A stretch of DNA of 9,900 bases from Pseudomonadota bacterium (GTDB lineage Bacteria > Pseudomonadota > Gammaproteobacteria > Burkholderiales > Sulfuricellaceae), in assembly GCA_021783895.1 (NCBI GenBank), contig JAJXTJ010000015.1, forward strand, positions 1 to 9,900, in the 5' to 3' direction. The notes under the pieces were generated by a model that worked only from the letters and a program-made list of their open reading frames with translations, made no database searches and was not told where the DNA came from. Below are positions 1-7,355 of the stretch, one piece after another. Position numbers and translations under genes: made by a program. How positions within the stretch are numbered: position 1 is the first letter of the stretch; the number at the start of each line of letters is the position of its first letter.

Positions 1-1802
1 CGCGCGCCCTGTGGCGCGCTACCGGCATGACCGACGGCGACTTCGGCAAGCCCATCATCGCCATCGCCAATTCCTTCACCCAGTTCGTGCCGGGCCACGT
101 CCACCTCAAGGACATGGGGCAACTGGTGGCGCGCGAGATCGAGAAGGCCGGCGGCGTGGCCAAGGAATTCAACACCATCGCCATCGACGATGGCATCGCC
201 ATGGGCCACGCCGGCATGCTCTACAGCCTGCCCTCGCGCGAGCTGATCGCCGACAGCGTCGAATACATGGTCAACGCCCACTGCGCCGACGCGCTGATCT
301 GCATCTCCAACTGCGACAAAATCACTCCCGGGATGCTGATGGCGTCCCTGCGCCTCAACATCCCGACGATCTTCGTTTCCGGCGGGCCGATGGAAGCAGG
401 CAAGGCGGTCATCCACGGCAAGGAACTGCACCTCGACCTGGTCGACGCCATGGTGGCGGCGGTGGATCCCCATTACACCGACGCCGAAACCCTGACCATG
501 GAACGATCCGCCTGTCCCACCTGCGGCTCCTGCTCCGGCATGTTCACCGCCAATTCGATGAATTGCCTGGTCGAGGCGCTCGGCCTGGGGCTGCCCGGCA
601 ACGGCTCGCTGGTGGCCACCCATGCGGACCGGAAACGCCTTTTTCTCGAAGCCGGACGGCTGATCGTGGCGCTCGCCAGGAGCCACTACGAGCACGATGA
701 CATGACCGTGCTGCCGCGATCGATTGCAAGCTTTCATGCCTTCGAAAATGCCATCGCCCTGGATATCGCCATGGGCGGTTCCACCAACACCGTCCTGCAC
801 CTTCTGGCGGCGGCCCGGGAAGCGGGTGTGGATTTCACCATGCAGGACATCGACCGCATGTCACGTAAGGTGCCCCATCTTGCCAAGGTGGCGCCAAGCA
901 TCCAGACCTACCATATGGAAGACGTGCATCGCGCCGGCGGCATCATGGCCATTCTGGGCGAACTCGACCGCGCCGGGCTGCTGCATCGCGACCTGCCGAC
1001 CATCCACAGCCCGTCCATGGGTCAGGCGCTGGAGCACTGGGACGTATGCCGCACCCAGGACGAAAAAGTGAAAACCTTTTATCGCGCCGCGCCCGGTGGC
1101 GTGCCGACCACGGTTGCATTCAGCCAGGACAAGCGTTTCGCCGAGCTCGATCTCGACCGCGCAAAAGGGTGTATTCGGGACAAGGCCCACGCCTATTCCC
1201 AGGACGGTGGCCTGGCCGTGCTCTATGGCAATATCGCCGTGGATGGCTGCATCGTCAAAACTGCCGGGGTGGACGAAAGCATTCTCAAATTCATCGGCAG
1301 GGCGCGCATCTTCGAAAGTCAGGACGATGCGGTGGAAACCATTCTCGCCGACAAGGTCGTCGCCGGCGACGTTGTGGTGATCCGCTATGAAGGGCCGCGC
1401 GGCGGGCCGGGCATGCAGGAAATGCTGTATCCCACCAGCTACCTCAAGTCGAAGGGGCTGGGCAAATCCTGCGCCCTGCTTACCGACGGACGGTTCTCCG
1501 GCGGCACCTCCGGCCTGTCTATCGGCCATGTCTCGCCGGAAGCGGCGGAAGGCGGCGCCATCGGCCTGATCGAGGAAGGCGACACCATTGAGATCGACAT
1601 TCCCCATCGCACCATCAACCTCAAGCTGGCCGAGGCCGAACTGGCCAGGCGCCGATTGGTGATGGAGTCCAAGGGCGCCAAGGCTTGGCTGCCGGAAAGC
1701 CGCAACCGTATCGTCTCTGCGGCATTGCGGGCCTACGCGGCGATGACCACCAGCGCGGCTAAAGGTGCGGTGCGCAATGTGTCGCAGGTGGAACGGCGCT
1801 AA
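1..1802 (+). CDS. ilvD: Dihydroxy-acid dehydratase, 5' end outside window
   Basis: IlvD removes water from 2,3-dihydroxy-isovalerate and 2,3-dihydroxy-3-methylvalerate, the third shared step of valine and isoleucine synthesis, in the cytoplasm, using an Fe-S cluster and Mg. The reading frame is open from base 3 ([18 protein letters not shown]), which aligns with E. coli IlvD from about residue 18, so the ATG at 27 is internal and about 17 residues lie upstream. Visible family motifs are IDDG (Mg aspartate, about D81), CISNCDK (cluster Cys about 122, followed by the D and the Lys that is carbamylated in this family), [21 protein letters not shown] (second cluster Cys region) and [13 protein letters not shown] near the C-terminus. 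The [13 protein letters not shown] segment lacks the third Cys of the plant/mycobacterial [2Fe-2S] form, so this looks like the oxygen-sensitive E. coli type. The expected full length of about 617 residues matches the family. It ends in TAA with no clear terminator behind it. Confidence 0.97.
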   Translation, partial: RALWRATGMTDGDFGKPIIAIANSFTQFVPGHVHLKDMGQLVAREIEKAGGVAKEFNTIAIDDGIAMGHAGMLYSLPSRELIADSVEYMVNAHCADALICISNCDKITPGMLMASLRLNIPTIFVSGGPMEAGKAVIHGKELHLDLVDAMVAAVDPHYTDAETLTMERSACPTCGSCSGMFTANSMNCLVEALGLGLPGNGSLVATHADRKRLFLEAGRLIVALARSHYEHDDMTVLPRSIASFHAFENAIALDIAMGGSTNTVLHLLAAAREAGVDFTMQDIDRMSRKVPHLAKVAPSIQTYHMEDVHRAGGIMAILGELDRAGLLHRDLPTIHSPSMGQALEHWDVCRTQDEKVKTFYRAAPGGVPTTVAFSQDKRFAELDLDRAKGCIRDKAHAYSQDGGLAVLYGNIAVDGCIVKTAGVDESILKFIGRARIFESQDDAVETILADKVVAGDVVVIRYEGPRGGPGMQEMLYPTSYLKSKGLGKSCALLTDGRFSGGTSGLSIGHVSPEAAEGGAIGLIEEGDTIEIDIPHRTINLKLAEAELARRRLVMESKGAKAWLPESRNRIVSAALRAYAAMTTSAAKGAVRNVSQVERR

Positions 1803-1869
1803 ATAATGGATCGCAAGGGGTTGCAGGTCAGGCTTCAGACTGCCAGAAGCAGGCGCCTCTAGGCGACAT

Positions 1870-1891
1870 GTCGGCATGAATGCCGACCTAC
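1870..1891 (-). repeat. REP-like palindrome with GTAG head
   Basis: Read on the minus strand, a GTAG tetranucleotide (1891-1888) is followed by a perfect 8-bp inverted repeat, GTCGGCAT and ATGCCGAC, separated by TC (1887-1870). A GTAG head next to a palindrome is the layout of repetitive extragenic palindromes moved by REP-associated tyrosine transposases (RAYTs). It sits in the 127-bp ilvD-ATPase gap and has no T-run, so it is not a standard terminator. Membership of a genomic family is inferred from one copy and cannot be counted here. Confidence 0.55.
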
Positions 1892-1929
1892 AGTTTACGT
1901 TTCAACATGACTGACTACACAGGGAATTC

Positions 1930-3717
1930 ATGACGCATTCCGCCAAGCCGGTAAAGACCGACCACAAGCTCGCTTTGCGCGAGTTGGTCGAGGCATTGAT
2001 TGCCGACGGCCTGGTTGAAAGGGCGGATGCCGCCAATCTGTTGTTGCCGGCGCGAGGCGCTCGAGGCGAGGTTCATCCGCTGGTACAGATCGCCGAGCAG
2101 AAATGGAAATCGGCCAAGCCGCCGCACAAACTGCTCAATCTCGAAACCCTGACCGAGTGGCTGGCGGGATGGGTCAAGCTGCCCTACTACCACATCGACC
2201 CTCTCAAGATCGACGTGACCGCCGTTTCCGGCATCGTGTCCGATACCTATGCGGCGCGCTTCCGCATCCTGCCGGTCGAAGTCACCTCGCGCGAGGTGGT
2301 GGTAGCCACGGCTGAGCCTTTCCTGAACGAGTGGGAAAAGGAGCTGGCGCCGATCCTGCGCCTCGACATCAAACGTGTCGTCGCCAACCCGCTGGACATT
2401 CAACGCTACCTCGCCGAGTTCTACAGTCTGGCGCGTTCGGTCAAGAAGGCCTCGCAAACGCAAGGTTCGGCCTTCGGCGGCGGCCTTTCCAACTTCGAGC
2501 AGTTGGTGGAGATGGGGCGTTCCGGCAACATCGATGCCAACGACCAGCATGTCGTCCACATTGTCGATTGGTTGCTGCAATACGCCTTTGACCAGCGCGC
2601 TTCCGACATCCATCTCGAACCGCGGCGCGACCACGGCGACGTGCGCTTCCGCATCGACGGCGTAATGCACCACGTCTACCAGATCCCGCTCGCGGTGATG
2701 GGCGCGGTGACCAGCCGCCTCAAGGGTCTCGGCCGGATGGACATCGTCGAGAAGCGCCGCCCCCTGGACGGACGCATCAAGACCCGCTCTCCGGCGGGCG
2801 ACGAAATCGAGCTGCGCCTCTCCACCATGCCGACCGCCTTCGGCGAAAAGATGGTGATGCGTATTTTCAATCCCGAAGTGATCGCACAGAACTTCAAGGA
2901 AATGGGTTTCACCGACGAGGACGTGGTACGCTGGAACCAGATGACCGGCCAGCCCAACGGCATCATTCTGGTTACCGGACCGACCGGCTCGGGCAAGACC
3001 CCAACGATGTATTCCGCCTTGCTCGAGCTGGCAACGCCGGAAGTGAACGTCTGCACCATCGAAGACCCGATCGAGATGATTTCACCCCAGCTCAACCAGA
3101 TGCAGGTGCAGCACAACATCGGGCTGGATTTCGCCAGCGGCGTGCGTACCCTGATGCGTCAGGACCCGGACATCATCATGGTGGGCGAGATCCGCGACCT
3201 GGAAACCGCCGAAATGGCGATCCAGGCGGCGTTGACCGGACACTTGGTGCTCTCCACCCTGCACACCAACGATGCGCCCTCGGCGATTTCCCGCCTGCTC
3301 GACCTGGGCGTTCCGCCCTATTTGATCAACGCGACCCTGCTCGGGGTGATGGCGCAACGCCTGGTGCGCACCCTGTGTCCGCACTGCAAGGAACGCGAGG
3401 CGCTCGACACGGAAGCTTGGGAGGCAATGGTCAAACCGTGGAAGGCCGCCGCGCCGGCGACGGCGAATGCGCCGAAAGGCTGCCTGGAATGCCGCATGAC
3501 CGGCTACCTCGGCCGCATTGGTTTGTACGAGATGCTGGTCATGTCGCCCGGCTTGCGCAAGCTGATCAAGCCGGCCTGCGATGTCGCCGCCCTGCGCGAA
3601 TACGCCTACAAGGAAGGCATGAAGCCGCTCAGGATCAGCGGCGCGCAAAAGGTCGCGAGCGGGCTCACCACCATTGAGGAAGTCCTGAAAGTCGCCCCGC
3701 CGCCCTACGGCATGTAA
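1930..3717 (+). CDS. GspE/PilB-family type II secretion/type IV pilus assembly ATPase
   Basis: This is a cytoplasmic hexameric ATPase of the family that powers type IV pilus extension or type II secretion. It has 595 residues, usual for the family. Residues about 60-180 form a T2SSE-N/MshEN-like domain (PLKIDVTAVSGIVSDTYAARFRILPV is not catalytic). The motor domain has the Asp box (RASDIHLEP, D226), Walker A GPTGSGKT (350-357), Walker B with DPDIIMVGEIRD (412-423, E420), His box GHLVLSTLHTND (437-448, H438 and H445), and a zinc tetracysteine C483/C486 plus C518/C521. The residue after Walker A is Pro358 (GKTPT) where GKTTT is usual. The ATG has AGGGAA at 1921-1926, so spacing is slightly short. 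No pilin, GspF/PilC, peptidase or secretin gene lies nearby, so it is an orphan here. PilB, GspE and MshE cannot be told apart safely from sequence alone, and no symbol is given. Confidence 0.92.
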   Translation: MTHSAKPVKTDHKLALRELVEALIADGLVERADAANLLLPARGARGEVHPLVQIAEQKWKSAKPPHKLLNLETLTEWLAGWVKLPYYHIDPLKIDVTAVSGIVSDTYAARFRILPVEVTSREVVVATAEPFLNEWEKELAPILRLDIKRVVANPLDIQRYLAEFYSLARSVKKASQTQGSAFGGGLSNFEQLVEMGRSGNIDANDQHVVHIVDWLLQYAFDQRASDIHLEPRRDHGDVRFRIDGVMHHVYQIPLAVMGAVTSRLKGLGRMDIVEKRRPLDGRIKTRSPAGDEIELRLSTMPTAFGEKMVMRIFNPEVIAQNFKEMGFTDEDVVRWNQMTGQPNGIILVTGPTGSGKTPTMYSALLELATPEVNVCTIEDPIEMISPQLNQMQVQHNIGLDFASGVRTLMRQDPDIIMVGEIRDLETAEMAIQAALTGHLVLSTLHTNDAPSAISRLLDLGVPPYLINATLLGVMAQRLVRTLCPHCKEREALDTEAWEAMVKPWKAAAPATANAPKGCLECRMTGYLGRIGLYEMLVMSPGLRKLIKPACDVAALREYAYKEGMKPLRISGAQKVASGLTTIEEVLKVAPPPYGM

Positions 3718-3720
3718 TTG

Positions 3721-3749
3721 TTGACAAAAACAGTATGTTTTTATAGTAT
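3721..3749 (+). promoter_or_regulatory. Near-consensus sigma-70 promoter P1
   Basis: A perfect TTGACA (3721-3726), a 17-bp spacer and TAGTAT (3744-3749, 4 of 6 consensus positions) start 3 bp after the ATPase stop codon. The predicted start is near 3756, giving a leader of about 160 nt before the cytochrome gene. The surrounding 200 bp are strikingly AT-rich compared with the GC-rich genes on both sides, which fits a control region. The promoter is inferred from sequence only. Confidence 0.6.
3726..3742 (+). promoter_or_regulatory. Possible operator palindrome in P1 spacer
   Basis: AAAAACA (3726-3732), GTA, then TGTTTTT (3736-3742) make a perfect 7-bp inverted repeat with a 3-bp centre. It fills the space between the -35 and -10 of P1, the classic site for a repressor to block RNA polymerase. 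AT-rich palindromes also arise by chance, and I cannot name the regulator. Confidence 0.3.
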
Positions 3750-3778
3750 TCTTAATATTGCCTTTTCACGAGATATTC

Positions 3779-3829
3779 ATGGTCAAGCTCATGCGGAAAG
3801 GCATGCCCAAAAATATTGGGAAAGATTGA
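3779..3829 (+). other. Possible 16-codon leader ORF
   Basis: An ATG at 3779 opens a frame of 16 codons (MVKLMRKGMPKNIGKD) ending in TGA at 3827-3829, inside the leader of a transcript starting at P1. No good ribosome binding site precedes it, only a weak GAG about 8 bases upstream, so translation is doubtful. The stop codon lies within the FNR-like box. It has no run of codons for one amino acid, so it does not look like an attenuation peptide. Confidence 0.15.
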
Positions 3830-3867
3830 TCTGCATCATTTGTATAATCAGGAAAGTTGGATATGAT
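3826..3867 (+). promoter_or_regulatory. FNR/ANR-type box and matching -10 (P2)
   Basis: TTGAT-CTGC-ATCAT (3826-3839) matches the FNR consensus TTGATNNNNATCAA at 9 of 10 positions. Its centre is 3832.5. TATGAT (3862-3867) matches the -10 consensus at 5 of 6 positions and predicts a start near 3874, which places the box at -41.5, the class II activator position for FNR/CRP-family proteins. No good -35 is seen for P2, as expected for an activated promoter. This suggests that the cytochrome downstream is induced when oxygen is low. The site is predicted and the regulator could be FNR, ANR, DNR or another CRP-family protein. Confidence 0.55.
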
Positions 3868-3918
3868 GGCGATCCTTAATTTTTCTTAATTCTGTTAATT
3901 AACGACAAGGAGTCTCAA

Positions 3919-4260
3919 ATGAAAGCAGTTCTGGGAATGGCCGTTGCTGCATGTCTGCTGGTGGCGGGGCAAGCCGTTGCTGCGGATGAGTCTGCGCTGG
4001 CGCAGAAGAGCGGCTGCCTGGCTTGCCATCAGGTAGCCTTTAAATTGGTCGGACCGGCTTACAAGGATGTGGCCAAGAAATACGCTGGCGACAAGGGTGC
4101 CCAAGCCAGGCTCACTTCTCATGTCCTTAATGGAACTGGACCTAACGGGATGGGCTGGATGAAAGAGGGCAAGGCCGCCCTGCCGTTCATGCCGGCCAAC
4201 GTCACGGTGAAGCCGGCAGATGCCGCCAAACTGGTCCAGTGGGTTCTCAGCCTGAAGTAA
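3919..4260 (+). CDS. Periplasmic mono-heme class I cytochrome c (c551/c552-like)
   Basis: This is a small electron carrier of 113 residues. Residues 1-22 form a Sec signal peptide (positive Lys2, hydrophobic core, AVA-A end), leaving about 91 residues, close to the size of c551/c552. The heme site is CLACH (Cys33, Cys36, His37), and Met91 in PFMPAN is the likely sixth ligand. The GPAYKDVAKKYAGDKGA and AAKLVQWVLSLK segments resemble Nitrosomonas c552 and Pseudomonas c551. The loop before the Met (TGPNGMGWMKEGKAALP) seems longer than in those proteins. The start is supported by AAGGAG at 3907-3912, 6 bp upstream. Three TTAAT boxes at 10- and 9-bp steps (3876-3899) and the palindrome GTTAATTAAC (3894-3903) lie just before it. 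The upstream FNR-like box suggests use in low-oxygen respiration, for example giving electrons to a nitrite reductase or terminal oxidase. The partner is unknown. Confidence 0.93.
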   Translation: MKAVLGMAVAACLLVAGQAVAADESALAQKSGCLACHQVAFKLVGPAYKDVAKKYAGDKGAQARLTSHVLNGTGPNGMGWMKEGKAALPFMPANVTVKPADAAKLVQWVLSLK

Positions 4261-4275
4261 TTTGGTCATGTTACG

Positions 4276-4305
4276 AAAAAAAGCCGGCCCTTTGGCCGGC
4301 TTTTT
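4276..4305. terminator. Bidirectional rho-independent terminator
   Basis: GCCGGCC (4283-4289), loop CTTT, GGCCGGC (4294-4300), flanked by seven A on the left and five T on the right, gives a GC-rich stem that works on both strands. It lies between the convergent cytochrome and permease genes and ends transcription from both. Its last T is also the first base (plus-strand order) of the permease stop codon. Confidence 0.9.
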
Positions 4306-5708
4306 CATTGGGTTTTTGCCAGCTTGCTGTGGTGCATCGAGTAGGTGAAGTACACGATCAGCCCGATCACCAGCCAGACCACAAAGCGCAGCCAGGTCAT
4401 GGCCGGCAGGAACGCCATCAGCGCTCCGCAGGAAAATGCGCCGAGCAGAGGGAAGAACGGATTCAGCGGGTTCTTGAATGGGCGGTGCAGAAGCGGCTGG
4501 GTGATGCGCAGCATAATCACCCCCAGGCACACCAGCACGAAAGCGGCCAGCGTGCCGATGTTGACCAGTTCGGCCAGTTCGCCCAGCGGAATGAAGCCGG
4601 CGATGGTGGCAATGACCAGACCGCACAGGATGATCACCCGTGCCGGCGTCTGGGTTTTCGGGTGAACGCGGGCGAAGAATGGCGACAGCAACCCGTCGCG
4701 CGACATGGCGAAAATGATCCGGGTGAGCCCGTAATAAAGTACCAGCATTACCGTGGTCAGCCCGGCGATCACGCCCGTCGCTACCAGCGCCGAGGCCCAG
4801 TTAATGCCGATCAGATGAAGCGAATATGCCACTGGCGAGGGCACATTCAGTTGGGTGTAGGGCACGATGCCGGTGAGCAGGCCGGAAACGACGATATAGA
4901 TGATCGTGCAGAACACCAGCGAAGTGATGATGCCGATCGGCACGTCGCGTTGCGGGTTCTTGGCCTCCTCCGCTGCGGTGGAAACGGCATCGAAGCCGAC
5001 ATAGGCGAAGAACACCATCGCCGCGCCGGCGAACACGCCGACCGGCTTGCCTTCCGGGCTGGTGCCGGACCAGCCGAAGGGCATGAACGGGGTCCAGTTT
5101 TCCGGGTGGATGTTGAACAACGCCACCCCGATGAATACCGCGATGGTCAGCAGTTTGACGAACACCATCGCAGTATTGATCTTCGTGCTCTGGCGCACGC
5201 CGATCGCCAGCAGCACCATCAGCATCAGCACGATCCCAGCCGCCGGCAAGTTGATGATGCCGCCCAGAATGGGCGCCTTGGTCAGCGCTTCGGGTAGGCC
5301 GAAGCCAATGGCGGTGAGGGCATTGTTGAAATAGCCCGCCCAGCCATTGGCCACCGCCGCCGTGGCGACCCCGTATTCGAGAATCAGATCCCAGCCGATA
5401 ATCCACGCCACCAGTTCGCCGAATGCCGCGTAGCTGTAGCCGTAGGCGCTGCCGCAGCCGCCCACTGCCGAGGCGAGTTCGGAATAGGCCAGCGCTGCGA
5501 AGGCGCAGGCGAAGCCCGCGACGATGAACGACAGCATCACGGCAGGGCCGGCCTGGGTGGCGGCGGCGATACCGGTAAGGACAAAGATGCCGGTGCCGAT
5601 AATCGCACCGATGCCAAGGAAAGTCAGGTCGAAGGCAGTCAGGCATCTTTTCAGGCCAGTATCGCTGAAATCGTCCGGAGTTATTGTTTTGGTGCGAAAT
5701 ATCTGCAT
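4305..5708 (-). CDS. APC-family amino acid permease (cationic amino acid transporter-like)
   Basis: This is an inner-membrane amino acid transporter of 467 residues and about 12 predicted membrane helices. The first helix holds GIGAIIGTGIFVLTG (32-46), the unwound substrate-binding segment typical of APC transporters. FFAYVGFDAVSTAAEEAKNP, in the middle, is the conserved helix 6 to loop region of the YfnA/CAT-like group (TC 2.A.3.3). The C-terminus (YFTYSMHHSKLAKTQ) is also typical of that group. The start is supported by AGGGGGGA (5720-5713 on the minus strand), 4 bp from the ATG. It follows hemF by 50 bp in the same direction with no terminator between, so it is probably the last gene of the unit and ends at the shared terminator. 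The substrate cannot be read from sequence. Family similarity allows cationic or other small amino acids. Confidence 0.93.
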   Translation of the reverse strand: MQIFRTKTITPDDFSDTGLKRCLTAFDLTFLGIGAIIGTGIFVLTGIAAATQAGPAVMLSFIVAGFACAFAALAYSELASAVGGCGSAYGYSYAAFGELVAWIIGWDLILEYGVATAAVANGWAGYFNNALTAIGFGLPEALTKAPILGGIINLPAAGIVLMLMVLLAIGVRQSTKINTAMVFVKLLTIAVFIGVALFNIHPENWTPFMPFGWSGTSPEGKPVGVFAGAAMVFFAYVGFDAVSTAAEEAKNPQRDVPIGIITSLVFCTIIYIVVSGLLTGIVPYTQLNVPSPVAYSLHLIGINWASALVATGVIAGLTTVMLVLYYGLTRIIFAMSRDGLLSPFFARVHPKTQTPARVIILCGLVIATIAGFIPLGELAELVNIGTLAAFVLVCLGVIMLRITQPLLHRPFKNPLNPFFPLLGAFSCGALMAFLPAMTWLRFVVWLVIGLIVYFTYSMHHSKLAKTQ

Positions 5709-5758
5709 GTGGTCCCCCCTTTGTTGAAGCGAAGTGTAGTTATTTTGGCCGGGCTTGG

Positions 5759-6661
5759 CTATGTTTGCAGCCAGTCTTTCACCACCAGGAACTCGCGGTA
5801 CAGCCGCTCCTCCTCCGAGCCCTTTTCCGGTTGCCAGTCATAGCGCCATTTGACGATGGGCGGCAGCGACATCAGGATGGATTCGGCACGCCCGCCCGAT
5901 AGCAGGCCGAACAGGGTGCCGCGATCCCATACCAGGTTGAATTCGACATAACGGCCCCGGCGATAGGCCTGGAAATCCCGCTCGCGTTCGCCGTAAGGCG
6001 TGGCGTTGCGGCGCTGCAATATGGGCAGGTAGGCGGCGAGGAAGTGATCTCCGACGCTTTGCGTCAGGCCGAAGCTGAAATCGAAATCGCGCTCATTGAA
6101 ATCGTCGAAAAAGATTCCGCCCGTGCCGCGCGGCTCGTTGCGGTGCTTGAGGTAAAAATATTCGTCGCACCCTTGCTTGAAGCGGGGGTGATACTCCGCA
6201 CCGAATGGTGACAGCGCATCACGGCAGGTGCGGTGGAAATGCACGACATCCTCGGTAAAGCCGTAATAAGGCGTCAGGTCCATGCCGCCGCCGAACCACC
6301 ACAAAGGCTCGCCGTCGGGCGGCTGGGCGCAGAAGAAGCGAACGTTGACATGGGTGGTGGGCACGTAGGGATTGCGCGGATGCAGCACCAGCGACAGCCC
6401 CATCGCTTCGAAACCGCATCCGGCCAGCTCGGGGCGTTTGGCCGTAGCGCTGGCTGGCATTTTTTGCCCGCGCACGTGGGAAAAATTCACGCCGCCGCGC
6501 TCGAACACCTTGCTTTCCTCGATCACGCAGCTCAAGCCTTCCCCGCCCTCCGGGCGCTGCCAGGCATCGCGCAGGAAGGTGTGACCGTCGGTCTGCTCCA
6601 GCAGGCTTACGATGCGTTCCTGCAAATCGGTGAGGTAGGTTTTGACGGCGTCGCGGTTCAT
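5759..6661 (-). CDS. hemF: Oxygen-dependent coproporphyrinogen III oxidase
   Basis: HemF converts coproporphyrinogen III to protoporphyrinogen IX by two oxidative decarboxylations that use O2, a late step in heme synthesis, in the cytoplasm. The length of 300 residues equals that of E. coli HemF (299). Conserved blocks are [18 protein letters not shown] (57-74), the family signature [17 protein letters not shown] (94-110), [15 protein letters not shown] (121-135), [24 protein letters not shown] (166-189) and [17 protein letters not shown] (236-252). The four His residues that match the E. coli metal-site histidines are present: H94, H104, H143 and H173. The ATG at 6661 starts 13 bp after the tsaC stop with only a weak GAG ahead, so translation may be coupled to tsaC. 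Because the enzyme needs oxygen, a low-oxygen life style would also need HemN elsewhere in the genome. Confidence 0.97.
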   Translation of the reverse strand: MNRDAVKTYLTDLQERIVSLLEQTDGHTFLRDAWQRPEGGEGLSCVIEESKVFERGGVNFSHVRGQKMPASATAKRPELAGCGFEAMGLSLVLHPRNPYVPTTHVNVRFFCAQPPDGEPLWWFGGGMDLTPYYGFTEDVVHFHRTCRDALSPFGAEYHPRFKQGCDEYFYLKHRNEPRGTGGIFFDDFNERDFDFSFGLTQSVGDHFLAAYLPILQRRNATPYGERERDFQAYRRGRYVEFNLVWDRGTLFGLLSGGRAESILMSLPPIVKWRYDWQPEKGSEEERLYREFLVVKDWLQT

Positions 6662-6674
6662 GGGGTGCTCATAT

Positions 6675-7235
6675 TCATGGCCGGATGATCTTGCCGGTCA
6701 GCAAGTGCTGGATAGTGGAAGGGGTTTTGCGGCCACCGACTCTGCCCGGCAGCACCAGAACACTCAGGCCGAAAACCTTGACGCAGGCGGCATAGGTCTT
6801 GAGCGGCTTCTGCCCGACGCGGTTGGCACTGGTCGAAACCAGTGCCGTACCTAGTGCCCGGCACAATCCGGCGGCGTCGGGGTGGGCGGTCACTCTCACG
6901 GCAATGCTCTCATGCCGTCCGCGCAGCCAGCGCGGCGTATGGCGGGACGCGGGCATCAGCCAGGTATGCGGCCCCGGCCAAACCTGGTCGAGCTGCCGCG
7001 ATTGTTCCGCCGTGGGCGGCAGCACGTAGCGCCGCAGGCGACCGTAGCGGTCCGCGATCAGGATCAGGCCCTTGGACTGCGGCCTGCTTTTGAGTTGGAG
7101 CAAGCGGCGCACGGCGCGGGCGTTGCGTGGGTCGCAGCCCAGGCCATAACAGGATTCGGTGGCATAGGCGATGATTCCGGCACCGCTGAGGTGGGCGCGC
7201 ACTTTCCTGATCAGGGCAGCGGAGTAGTAGGGCAT
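6675..7235 (-). CDS. tsaC: Threonylcarbamoyl-AMP synthase (YrdC/Sua5 family)
   Basis: TsaC makes threonylcarbamoyl-AMP from threonine, bicarbonate and ATP. TsaD and its partners then place the group on A37 of tRNAs that read ANN codons. The 186 residues match the short TsaC form (E. coli 190), without the extra Sua5 domain. Family motifs are [13 protein letters not shown] (23-35), [13 protein letters not shown] (48-60, with K49, R51 and K55), [10 protein letters not shown] (87-96), [10 protein letters not shown] (110-119) and STSAN (134-138). In the first motif the usual Pro of YPTE is Ala25, a mild deviation. The ATG at 7235 has AAGGA 8 bp upstream. In some betaproteobacteria tsaC follows purE-purK. 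Here purE is the next gene upstream, 120 bp away across a repeat, and purK is missing between them. Confidence 0.93.
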   Translation of the reverse strand: MPYYSAALIRKVRAHLSGAGIIAYATESCYGLGCDPRNARAVRRLLQLKSRPQSKGLILIADRYGRLRRYVLPPTAEQSRQLDQVWPGPHTWLMPASRHTPRWLRGRHESIAVRVTAHPDAAGLCRALGTALVSTSANRVGQKPLKTYAACVKVFGLSVLVLPGRVGGRKTPSTIQHLLTGKIIRP

Positions 7236-7250
7236 TGGTCCATTCCTTTT

Positions 7251-7329
7251 TTAGCTATCAGAAATCAGCTATCAGCGGTCAGCCTGTTGTGCGCGGCAAA
7301 GCCGCGTGGTTTTTCTGAAAGCTGACCGC
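7251..7329. repeat. Composite inverted element built on a 7-bp period
   Basis: The left side has five consecutive heptamers on the + strand: TTAGCTA, TCAGAAA, TCAGCTA, TCAGCGG and TCAGCCT (7251-7285). The right side, read on the minus strand from 7329, has GCGG followed by TCAGCTT and TCAGAAA, the same heptamer family inverted. The two sides pair through GCGGTCAGC (7275-7283) and GCTGACCGC (7321-7329). In the middle is a second hairpin, CGCGGC-AAA-GCCGCG (7292-7306). The element fills most of the purE-tsaC gap. There is no T-run on either strand that would make it a standard terminator. Confidence 0.7.
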
Positions 7330-7355
7330 ATTCCCCCTCGCGGCCAAGGTCGTTT

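Noticed and set aside
1832..1865. Terminator after ilvD
   Set aside because: Only weak 5-bp stems are present (GCTTC/GAAGC and CGCCT/AGGCG) and no T-run follows.
861..1877. 338-codon minus-strand frame opposite ilvD
   Set aside because: It lies opposite the conserved ilvD coding region, has no motif, and shows the composition of an antisense shadow.
3843..3848. Perfect TATAAT as a separate promoter
   Set aside because: The hexamer 17 bp upstream (GAAAGA) is a poor -35, there is no correctly spaced TG extension, and the FNR-like box would overlap it. P1 and P2 are better supported, though minor use cannot be excluded.
3943..3954. Lipobox (VAAC, Cys12) in the cytochrome signal peptide
   Set aside because: The Cys comes too early for a lipoprotein signal, with only about nine residues before it, and a good signal peptidase I site follows at AVAA (19-22).
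4239..5297. 352-codon + strand frame opposite the permease
   Set aside because: It has extreme His/Gln/Asp/Arg content typical of the complement of a membrane protein gene, and it runs through the terminator hairpin.
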